DNA of 64,000 nucleotides. Origin: Tieghemostelium lacteum (lineage: Eukaryota; Evosea; Eumycetozoa; Dictyosteliales; Raperosteliaceae). The stretch is from positions 641,217-705,216 of the forward strand of contig LODT01000020.1 of NCBI GenBank assembly GCA_001606155.1, given 5' to 3'. A program made the position numbers and the translations under genes. Positions 55,485 to 64,000 of this stretch are shown here, in pieces. The number at the start of each line of letters is the position of its first letter. Within the stretch, counting starts at the first letter, position 1. The notes under the pieces were generated by a model. That model saw nothing but the letters and a program-made list of their open reading frames with translations. It did no database searches and was not told the origin of the DNA.

Positions 55485-56132
55485 TTACAAGATATTCCAT
55501 TTACCGTGGTATCTGTAGTTTGTGAGTACATTGTTAATTGTTCGTCTGACCTTAGCATCTGGATCATTGTGCATTGACTCCAAAGTCTTGATGACTTGGT
55601 CTTCTCTCCAATTTGGTGAACCATCGCACAAATCGTGGATGACTTGGTATCTGACACGTGGATCAGGGTCAGAGGACATTTCCATGATTCTTGTCCACAA
55701 TTGGTCAATGTCATCTTTGACTTTACATGGGCACATTGTTCGTAAGACTTGAATTCTAATTGCAGGGTTAGAGTGTCTAGTTAACTCCAAATACTGGTCC
55801 ATTGTAAGATTTGGATCAGACAATTTCAATTCCTTAGGAATCAATTCACAAACTAAATGCTTGGCTTTGGGTTTGGCAGAGGATTGGAATTGAAGAACAC
55901 CCTTCTTCCTGAGGATACTAACAAGATGTTCGACAACTTTGGCAGTTTCAGAGGCATCTTGAATGATTTCAAAGTCAGAGCAAGCATTGGTAATTTGTTC
56001 TTTCATTTCATCTTCAGATTCAGATTCTAAAATGAGACCTTCCAAATAACTAACTGTTTCTTTTTCCAATTTGTCAAAATATTGAACAAATGATTCCTGA
56101 ATTGAGTCAATAATAATAATTGATGTTGTCAT
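55485..56132 (-). CDS. Small HEAT-repeat protein, 215 residues
   Basis: A single exon. The first 75 residues (ESFVQYFDKLEKETVSYLEG, then LVSILRKKGVL) are helical and recall the N-terminal region of GCN20/ABCF3 proteins, although no ABC domain follows. Residues of about 110-205 contain HEAT-like repeats: HSNPAIRIQVLRTM, DDIDQLWTRIMEMSSDPDPR, VRYQVIHDLCDGSP and NDPDAKVRRTINNVL. It probably acts as a protein-binding scaffold. Codon use is richer in G and C than the neighbours, suggesting strong expression. I cannot name it. Confidence 0.75.
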   Translation of the reverse strand: MTTSIIIIDSIQESFVQYFDKLEKETVSYLEGLILESESEDEMKEQITNACSDFEIIQDASETAKVVEHLVSILRKKGVLQFQSSAKPKAKHLVCELIPKELKLSDPNLTMDQYLELTRHSNPAIRIQVLRTMCPCKVKDDIDQLWTRIMEMSSDPDPRVRYQVIHDLCDGSPNWREDQVIKTLESMHNDPDAKVRRTINNVLTNYRYHGKWNIL

Positions 56133-56403
56133 TTTGGTAATAAATGTGCAGAAATAGGTAGTGAATTGAATTAATAGCTTTTACTAAAAGATTTTGTTTA
56201 TTATATTAAATTAAAATTTTTTATTTTAAAATATAAATTAAATTGAATTGCTAATTTTGATAAAAAAATCAGAAATTTTGAAATTGAAAGAGAAATCGTT
56301 GAAAATTGGAAGCATTTAATAATTAAATTTACTGATAACCTTCATTTCATTGAATTTTAAAACTTTAGAAATTAATCTTTATTATAGTATCAGTTTTATT
56401 TTA

Positions 56404-58132
56404 TTAAAACTCAAAATTTTGATTATCAAAATCATCTTGAAGATGTAATTTATCAATAAAAGTTCTAATGGTATTTGAATTTTTAGGATCTAAATCCAAG
56501 GCATTAGTCAGAGATTCCAAAGCTTTTTCATAGTTTCCTAATTTTTTGTAGATTTTACCCAAAAGTATATAGATTGGAGTTTCTCTTGGGGTAGAGTCAC
56601 GGAATTGTTCCAACTCATCCAGGGAGTCTTGATATCTTTCAATTTGATACAAAATGGCAGCTCTTTTGAATTTTGCTAAACTGTTTCGTGGTTGTATTTC
56701 GATAGCTTTTGAGAGTACTTGAAGAGCATCAATATACTTTTTATTAGCTTGCATTGTCATACCCAAATAACAATACAATACCGATGAACTACCATTGATT
56801 GCAATGGCTTTTCTGAAATGGTATTCGGCAAGATCATATTTTTCCTGTCGGAAATAAATCAAAGCCATTCCATACCAACTATTATAGTGACGAGGATCAA
56901 TTTTAACAGCCATTCTGTAGCTATTTAATGCATTATCTAGATCGTCATTTGATAAATACTCGTGACCTGATAATGTGTAGGCATAGGTAAAGGAAGAATC
57001 CAATTGAATTGCTCTCTTGAAGATTTTCAGTGATGATTCATGATCTTTTTGAAGTGAAAAACAGTTTCCTACAACACACCAAACATGTGGTGACATTCTA
57101 TCAAACTCTACTAATTGGTGTGCCAAATAACTTAATTCCACCTCTTGTTTGAGATGCCATAGAATTGTTGAATAAATTTCAGTACCCTCAAGTCTGTGTG
57201 GTTCCATATCTCTAACTAGCTCAAATAGTTTTTTTGCCTCTTGGTATTGAACTAATTCAAAATGTGCTCTACCAACTCTAGTCAAAACCCAACCTGTTTC
57301 ATATTGATTTTGAGGTAATTGTTTAAAACAATCAATAGACTCTAAGCAATGGTATCTCGATAATAATGAATAGGCTCGAGCCAATTGATAGAATAAATTC
57401 TTTAGTTCTATGGTACCTTGTTCACCTCTATAGTATCCAAGCGATGGTACCCCCCCTTCATTTTCATTTTCATCATCATCATCATCATCATCCTCCATTA
57501 TCTTTTGATGTTCATCAATGATATAGGAAATGGAAGGATAGTCATCTATATTAAAGTTCAATTTATTATTCAAACTTCCTCTCATTGAACTGGTAATTGA
57601 ACTAGTCATATTCATATCATCAATGTCATCTTCCATATCATCACCATCATCATTATTATTGTACTTTTCCATTTCATCATTAATAATGAATTTGTGTACA
57701 CCACCAATAGATACATGTCTAGTTTCTTTTTTAGCATCATCTGCCATCATTACACCAAAAAGAGGTTTCTTTAGATTGGATACTGGTGTATCTTTTTCAC
57801 CATCATCAACCAAAGCTGGTTTATGGTCCATTCTCTTCTTTATCAGTGCATGTTGATAAGGTGCTATTGATTGTTGTCTTACACCTCCTCCAGTAGTTGG
57901 ATGTTGGTGTATATTTGCATTGATATTTGGGTTATGTTGAGGTGATGGCGTCTGTTTAATCTGTTTGGTGTCAGGAGTTTGATCCATTATCAAAGGTATT
58001 GGTGACTGAGGGATATTAGAAAACTTTTTTGGAAGTATTGGTGTAATTGATGAATGTGGTGTTTGTGGTGTAATATAATTATTTCGAATAGTTGGTATTT
58101 GTTGGTGTTGTTGGTGTTGTTGGTGTTGTTGG

Positions 58133-58197
<65 letters not shown>

Positions 58198-59007
58198 TAC
58201 TACATTTACTATTTGCCTAGTATTATTTTGTTGTGTTGTGGTTTTTGAATGAATTGGTGTAATGTGAATAGAACTATCAAAAAAAGATGTTGCACTAGAT
58301 AGATTCGATTTATTAAATAGGTGAAATGAGGGTGTTGTTGAAGATGGGTTCGAAGATAAATCTTTAATATTCAATTCTCTATTTGATTTATCTTCGCCAA
58401 TATTTTGTTGTTGCTGTAATTGTAATGGGTGTTTACTGTTAGGCGAAAAGAATTCCAAGGGATCAATATCTATACCAAATGTACACAGTTGCTCGTAACT
58501 AATCCACAGGTAGGGATAAATAAATAAACTTTTTTTGAAATAATGGATTGATTTCTCTTTTTGATTTAGTTTCTTATATACCATTGCCATTAGATAAAAT
58601 ACTGATGCTATATTACAAGGATTTTCAAAAGATACTGCAGTGTTACTGGATTGTTGTTGTTGGTGACCAGGTTGTTGTTGTTGTTGTTTCTGTTGTTCAT
58701 TCAATAGTTTTTCATAGTATTGGCAACATTCATTTATATGCATTTCTGCTTCTTGATATTTTAATAAATCATAACAACTCTGTGCAAATAGATATTTATT
58801 CTTTATCAATGTGATGTTACTACTTTTACACTGTAATAATAGATGTGTTTGATTTGATTTTCCCATCAAATAATAAATGTTGGCAAGAATAAACAGATTC
58901 TCTTCACTAGCATTGTGAGCATACAATCTCTCTGCTAAAAACAAACCATTCTGAAAAAGATTATTTTCTAGTGATTCAGAAATACATCTCTGAAGTATTT
59001 CTTCCAT
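56404..59007 (-). CDS. anapc3: Anaphase-promoting complex subunit 3 (CDC27/APC3)
   Basis: A single exon of 867 residues. N-terminal TPRs that mediate dimerisation come first (NLFQNGLFLAERLYAHNASE, LFILANIYYLMGKSNQ, LIKNKYLFAQSCYDLLKYQE). A long Gln/His/Asn/Thr-rich linker with acidic runs spans about residues 200-520. The C-terminal TPR superhelix then gives the signature segments of CDC27: YSTILWHLKQEVELSYLAHQ, SPHVWCVVGNCFSLQKDHE, AYTLSGHEYLSNDDLDNALN, HYNSWYGMALIYFRQEKYDL and SVLYCYLGMTMQANKKY. APC3 binds the Ile-Arg tail of CDC20/CDH1. The poly-Gln and GlnHis repeats (about 58090-58200) are length-variable candidates. Confidence 0.95.
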
Positions 59008-59239
59008 TTAGTAAAGTATTTGTTAATAAAAAAAATATTATAAAATTTTGGCGCATTTACTTATTTCAAAAAAAAAATGTCTTCATTTTATCTAAAAGTA
59101 ACACTATTTCCAAATCATATTCAATATCAATATGTTTGATATTGGAGTTACATAAGGTAGTGTAAAAAATTTCAAAATATATTGTAAAACACATATTTTT
59201 GAGTTTTTTAGATTGATTTATTTATACACAGTAACGAGA

Positions 59240-60161
59240 CTAAGAATAATTTCTACCAGATAAATCCATTGGTGGTGAATTTTGTTGCTTTTGATCCCAA
59301 TAGGAGTTGAAAAAATTTGGTTCTTGAGATCTGTTTTTGTAATTTTGTTTTCTCTTTTTTAAATATGGATGGGTATTATCATCCGTTTCTGACTGTTGTA
59401 CCCCAATTGGATTTGTTGCCTTCATTTGTCTGTCTCTTTCAGATTTTAAATCATCTTCTTTAATTTTTTTCTTTGTTTTTGAGAGCTGGTTCCAGGCGTT
59501 ACTCTCATCTGTTGATTTATTCGATTGTGGTGACTGTTGTTGTTGTTGTTGTAAGTTTTGATAGAGAACTGTTTGAACAGAAAGTTGTATACCAGTTTTA
59601 GTGCTTGCAAGTTGTTTAGATTGTTGTTGAGGTGGAGATGAGGTTTGCACTGATTGTGATGTAGTAGGTTGCAGTTGAGTAGGGGGTGGAATAAGTTGCA
59701 TTTGTACAACCAACTTTTCAATAATTACAAATAATTCATTATGTAATTGTGATTGATGTTGAGAAGCTTTAGAAAATGCATAAAATTCAACCCATAATCT
59801 CTTATAGAACTCTTTTCTCTGAGCAGCCAATTGATTAGTCTTTACCATTTGAAATAGAATAGGATCATTGGTCTGTGTGAAGTGAAACAATTGTTGAATG
59901 AGTTTTACAATCTGTTCTAAAAAGTCAGTTGTTAGGGTGTCCCTCAGCATTATTCTCTGTATTGGACGTATAATTTGATTCAATTCCTCATTTTCTGAAT
60001 AGAATACAGTCTCTGACTCAATCCATGGGAAATATCTAGTGTACTTTTCAACCAATTTAGGAGTGAGTACACTTACATTTTTCTGGCTATTAATTGGATC
60101 CTTTTCATTAAAGAAAGGGTTAGGAACTTGTATATTCTGAAATGTAGATTGTGCTTGTAAA

Positions 60162-60204
<43 letters not shown>

Positions 60205-61660
60205 CAGGGGGTTGTAAAACAGATGCCTCAATGATATCAAGGAAATCTCTGATTCTGTATTTTTGGACATCTTTTGAGTAGTAGTCTAAAATTGGTATGA
60301 GTTTCTCTATTCCTATTGATCTGTGTAGACAATGAAGATATACCTCTCTTTCGTGGAGTAAGAGTACATGTGTGAATATATCCTCTGATTTTGGGTCAAC
60401 TAAGAAAACAGATTTACCCGAACACAGATGTTTCATTAAGCAATTAGTAGGACTTGATGAAACTAGAAATGGGGTGACTCTATGTGAACAAGTACACGGA
60501 AGTGTCTCAGGATTAATCTTTTTATCATTAGTCTTCCACTTTAAAGTAATCTCTTTTGATAATCTAATCTCTAGAGTTGATATCTTGGAATAGTCTTCAT
60601 ATCTATTGGTAGTGGTAATAATATTATTATTATGATTATTATTATTATTATTATTAAAAATATGATTGTGATAATGATTTCCACCAGATGAAATGTGACT
60701 ATTGTAGAGGAGAGGCACATCATAAATCGTACGTGTTGATTGGTTACTATCTTTCATTGGTATACCTGTTATCAAAACTGATGATAAATTAAATTGTAAA
60801 TAAAATAAATCAGAAAGACCATCGAATAGACATGAAATATCTAAATCCTTTCCAAACGAATGTAATAGATTATCTTTAGATATCTCATAGTGAAATGATG
60901 ATAATGAGTTAGGTTTTGGTGAGGTTATATCCAATGGTCTAATTTTTAAAACCACCAATTCAAATTCTTTCTTGACATTAAATTCCCTGTTATATTTCTC
61001 TATTAATTTTAAAGATTCACTGTGTAAATCAATTTTATCATATCTATAAATAGAATTAGTTATACATGTATTCTCTAATCATATAAAATGCATACTTTAA
61101 TGAATCTGTATCTTTTTGAAAAGGTAATAGTAAAATGATAATATTATCTTTTTTTGGTTGTTTTGATGTTGAGTTAAAATTTTCGAGTAAAATAGTTGAT
61201 CCTCTTGTTGTTGAATTGTGGTTATTTAGGTTTTCGTAATGTGATTTAATTGTTTCATCTAGATAGGTGGTTATGGATATAGGATTTGTTGCCGATAGTG
61301 AATTAAAGGTAGAGTTTATATTCATTTTGGCAAAATTTTCTACCAACTAGTTTTTAATTATATTAGTTCAGATTTGCAAATTGCATCATTTCCAATACTT
61401 ACAAATTTAAGACTCTGTTGTTCAATACATCTTTTATTAAATCGCTTATATTCATCAAAAGTAGTGAAAAGTGATATATATGCATTTTCAAAAAAAAGAT
61501 CAAACAAGAGTCTACTGTATTCTAATACGGATTCAATAACAAAGGACCCAAAGGATCGAAGAAAGAGAGGTCTACTACTATTGTTATTTTCTAGATATAC
61601 TAATTTGTGCCAATATGGCATCAAACAATCAACTAATAAAGATATCAAAATATTTTTCAT
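59240..61660 (-). CDS. ints13: Integrator complex subunit 13 (INTS13/Asunder)
   Basis: Exons 61660-61403, 61346-61096 and 61043-59240 give 770 residues; human INTS13 has 706. The N-terminal VWA-like region reads GSFVIESVLEYSRLLFDLFF (human CSVESSMEYCRIMYDIF). Further matches are ITGIPMKDSNQSTRTIYDVP (human ITNIPMKEEQ...YDVELL), EITLKWKT, TNCLMKHLCSGKSVFL, YRIRDFLDII and KYTRYFPWIESETVF (human KHTRYWPMII). Poly-Gln inserts lengthen it. INTS13 forms a module with INTS14 and INTS10 in Integrator, which cleaves snRNA and other nascent transcripts. The protein tail is basic, with a KKRKQ patch that could be a nuclear signal. Confidence 0.9.
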
Positions 61661-61735
61661 TAAATTAATAAAAAAAAAAGAAAAATTAATTTTGAATTTA
61701 TTTACAATAAAAACTTTTTACATTCAAGAACTCTA

Positions 61736-62376
61736 ATGTTTAAACCAGAGATACCAAGAGTCGGTAACTTTTGTCTCTTGGGTGCAACCTCTGAACTCCT
61801 CTATATTAACGATATAGTATCTATTGATAATAATGTTATAATATCCTACCAGACCTTTGATATCCATCAAATTTCTAATGAAGAGTATCTACAAGATTAT
61901 TTTCATTGGAGTTATTTTTTTTATTAATTTCGTAGTCTTCATCGTTATTTTTGTCACCAAAAAGAAGATGATCATGATATTGATATACCACCTATTAATT
62001 TCTAACAAGATAATAATAGTAGATGTAATATAGACCACTAAAATCAAAATGGATAGATAATTTATATTAAACTCGAATTCACATAATTCTATTAGTACCA
62101 ATACAGTAACTAGACTATTAAAACAAGGTAGTAAGAAAATAACAGTTAGAGGTGGTATATCAGGGTCCAGCTAAACTATTGATGCCATATCATCCCAGTG
62201 TCAGTCATTGGTTACACCTATTGCCAATCATTATAAAGTGGAATTAATGGTAAAAATTGTACAAACAGCATTATTCATTCAACCACATGTCTTGTGGTGG
62301 GAGTTAGATAGAGGTAATAGAGATGATAGCACATTTTTCAAAATGCAATCATTATTAAGTTTTCATGGAAGTTAAG
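61736..62376 (+). pseudogene. Decaying subtelomeric gene of unknown family
   Basis: The first frame starts at an ATG 75 bp from the INTS13 start and reads MFKPEIPRVGNFCLLGATSE for 63 codons to a stop at 61925. The same frame then continues for about 28 codons (HQKEDDHDIDIPPIN). From about 62068 another frame reads ISTNTVTRLLKQGSKKITVR, an in-frame stop, then CQSLVTPIANHYKVELMVKI and FIQPHVLWWELDRGNRDD to a stop near 62374. Protein-like sequence broken by stops and frame changes suggests a pseudogene; a gene with unrecognised introns is less likely because the stops lack nearby splice sites. I do not recognise the family. Confidence 0.5.
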
Positions 62377-63230
62377 GGTAAATATAGATTAGATCAAAGT
62401 ATAATTTATAATCAAGTACTCCTGCTTTGGAAGATATATTCTCAGATATAATGGATAAAAATGTAACAATACCTTAGGTATGACAATATCAATCCAGTGA
62501 CTTCAATAGAAGATAAATACAGAGTGGGAAAGTAAAAATAACATCAATCGCTAAAAACAAACACATAACACCTGCACTGCTGGTAAATCTACCAATGGTA
62601 GGTGGTTGAATGATTTTCTTGGTGTCTTACTGTAGTCGTTCAATTGAAAGTATGGATTAGTTGTGAATGATCATGTTATTTCAATTCACCTATCATCTAT
62701 AGATATGTTGATTGAAAAATTGGAAAATTGTATTGGCATGGTGTTAATAATTGTTGGATGTGATAGATATATATCAATTTCTCATTATATTCAGTATTGT
62801 AATTATGGGAATCATCTCTAGAATACAGCAGAGATTGAATTCAACAACTCAACTAGCAACATTATATCTATATTAATTAATATTAATGAATATTGAAATA
62901 TTTCATTAATATTAAATGATATTGTATAATAGATGTTGTCTCATATTGTGATCAAATGATTTCAATTTCAAAATCAAGAGCAGCAGCAAGAGATTTCAAA
63001 TATATTTTGATGATAAAGTTTGATAAATGTTGATTAACTATTGTTCAAAACCTTCTAACAAGCACAAACAATTTTTAATAAACTCAAAAACCTTCCAATG
63101 AGCACCAACAACCTCCTTCAATCTCCTACACCTTCTAAAAACAAGCAACAACCTCAAACAATTATGTTACCCTGGGTTACCTCCAACAATAAATATCCAG
63201 AAGGCTTTAACACGAATATATAAGGTTATT
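62377..63230. other. Subtelomeric non-coding DNA
   Basis: No intact gene is seen. Around 63049-63160 there are about three imperfect copies of a 25-35 bp motif built on CCTTC-AA-AGCA-CAACAACCT. Short palindromic AT stretches occur near 62875-62915, around ATTAATATTAAT. A short open piece at about 62415-62473 (PALEDIFSDIMDKNVTIP) may be the tail of the decaying gene to the left. Confidence 0.45.
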
Positions 63231-63405
63231 GATTGGTATTTTATAAGATAAAAGTGGTGATATTAGCAAATGGAGTGTGATGACATCAATACAAATACTT
63301 AAAAGGCTCATTTTAAAAACATTTCCATACAGATAATAATACAGTCTACATTACAAAAATGTATTATCTCGGAATTAAGTACCAATTGCTAAGAGAAAGT
63401 TATAG
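63231..63405. repeat. Subtelomeric direct repeat, unit 1
   Basis: This unit aligns with 63538-63720, about 308 bp to the right. Shared blocks include TATTTTATAAGA/TATATTATAAGA, TAGCAAAT, CATTTCCATACAGATAAT against TTTTCATCCAGATAAT, and CTAAGAGAAAGTT at the end. The copies are well diverged and the edges approximate. Confidence 0.55.
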
Positions 63406-63537
63406 ATAAGATTATTAGATGTATATCATACAAATAAGGGTATATTTTCTATGTAATTTGTACGAGATATTTTCGATTTACAAAAAACGGATAGAGATTA
63501 ACTGTATGACTTTATCTGTATTAATTTTCTTGAGTAA

Positions 63538-63720
63538 AGTGGGTATATTATAAGAGAAAAGTGTTTGTAATAGCAAATAGGGAGTGATCAATAAAATATT
63601 ATCAAGTAAGAATGTAATTATAATAATATTTTCATCCAGATAATGTCTATCTGTATATTAATTGTACAAAATTGTGGTAGTCTATGAATTAGGTACTACT
63701 TACTAAGAGAAAGTTGTGGG
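63538..63720. repeat. Subtelomeric direct repeat, unit 2
   Basis: Second copy of the unit at 63231-63405, in the same orientation and about 80 bp from the start of telomere-like sequence. It includes TATATTATAAGAGAAAAGTG, AATTAGGTACTACTTACTAA and GAGAAAGTTGTGG. Confidence 0.55.
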
Positions 63721-63800
63721 GTTTATGTATTCTATTCACATCTTTGAATTTAAGCTAATTTCGCTGTGGCTCTGGTAGGTTAGTGAAGGCTAGGTTTAGG

Positions 63801-64000
63801 TGGGTAGGGTAGGGTAGGGTAGGGTAGGGTAGGGTAGGGTAGGGTAGGGTAGGGTAGGGTAGGGTAGGGTAGGGTAGGGTAGGGTAGGGTAGGGTAGGGT
63901 AGGGTAGGGTAGGGTAGGGTAGGGTAGGGTAGGGTAGGGTGGGTTAGGGAGGGTAGGGAGGGTAGGGTGGGTAGGGAGGGTAGGTGGGTAGGTAGGGTGG
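63801..64000 (+). repeat. Telomeric repeat array (TAGGG)n, right chromosome end
   Basis: From about 63805 to 63940 the sequence is an uninterrupted array of the 5-bp unit TAGGG, about 27 units. From 63941 to 64000 the array becomes irregular (TTAGGGAGGG, TAGGTGGG and similar variants) and runs to the window edge. Just upstream, 63771-63804 holds a degenerate G/T-rich lead-in. The G-rich strand runs 5' to 3' to the right, the orientation of a right-hand telomere. An interstitial array cannot be excluded because the window ends inside it. Confidence 0.85.

Noticed and set aside
55328-55714. A 128-codon minus-strand frame overlapping the HEAT gene
   Set aside because: Its first two thirds are the HEAT gene read out of frame. 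The remainder has no start or splice support, so it is treated as 3' UTR.

Overview
The window is 64 kb of AT-rich eukaryotic nuclear DNA that looks like a dictyostelid social amoeba. The evidence is the short GT-AG introns, A-rich sequence before start codons, frequent CAA/AAT codon runs giving poly-Gln and poly-Asn tracts, and gene content typical of Amoebozoa (C2-arrestin-SAM protein, single MEK, DUF547 protein). The right end is a tandem array of the pentamer TAGGG with its G-rich strand pointing outward, so the window appears to reach a chromosome end. D. discoideum telomeres are irregular A/G repeats, which argues for another dictyostelid, for example a Cavenderia- or Heterostelium-like species. 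The species call is inference.

Layout. 1-3.1 kb: a USP deubiquitinase cut by the left edge, then a candidate APC15. 3.1-6.5 kb: a repeat island with two copies of a short terminal-inverted-repeat element and two decayed LINE 3' ends. 6.5-13.2 kb: WDR91, the UAP56/Sub2 RNA helicase, an unknown protein and ARPC4. 13.6-17.3 kb: an array of three related tetraspan membrane-protein genes, the first a pseudogene. 17.9-27.0 kb: ankyrin-VPS9 protein, polytopic membrane protein, OGFOD2, secreted GH5 glycosidase, DENR. 27.0-29.5 kb: a second repeat island with a third short element and a LINE end on the minus strand. 29.5-43.1 kb: glycogen branching enzyme, RasGAP-DUF547, a small hssA-like gene, RhoGAP, C2-arrestin-SAM, AidB-like acyl-CoA dehydrogenase. 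43.5-61.7 kb: complex I subunit, Nab2/ZC3H14, MEK, F-box-JmjC-kinase-like protein, Gly/Pro/Tyr-rich protein, KXD1, importin-4, HEAT protein, CDC27, INTS13. 61.7-64 kb: a decaying gene, subtelomeric duplications and the telomere.

The genes are mostly unrelated housekeeping functions: RNA export (Sub2, Nab2), snRNA processing (INTS13), cell cycle (CDC27, possible APC15), endolysosome traffic (WDR91, KXD1, VPS9 protein, arrestin), small-GTPase control (RasGAP, RhoGAP, VPS9) and actin (ARPC4). There is no operon logic; several pairs are divergent or convergent with short spacers. Exon structures were read by hand from splice signals and from similarity to remembered family sequences. For most spliced genes the summed exons give a length close to the family norm.
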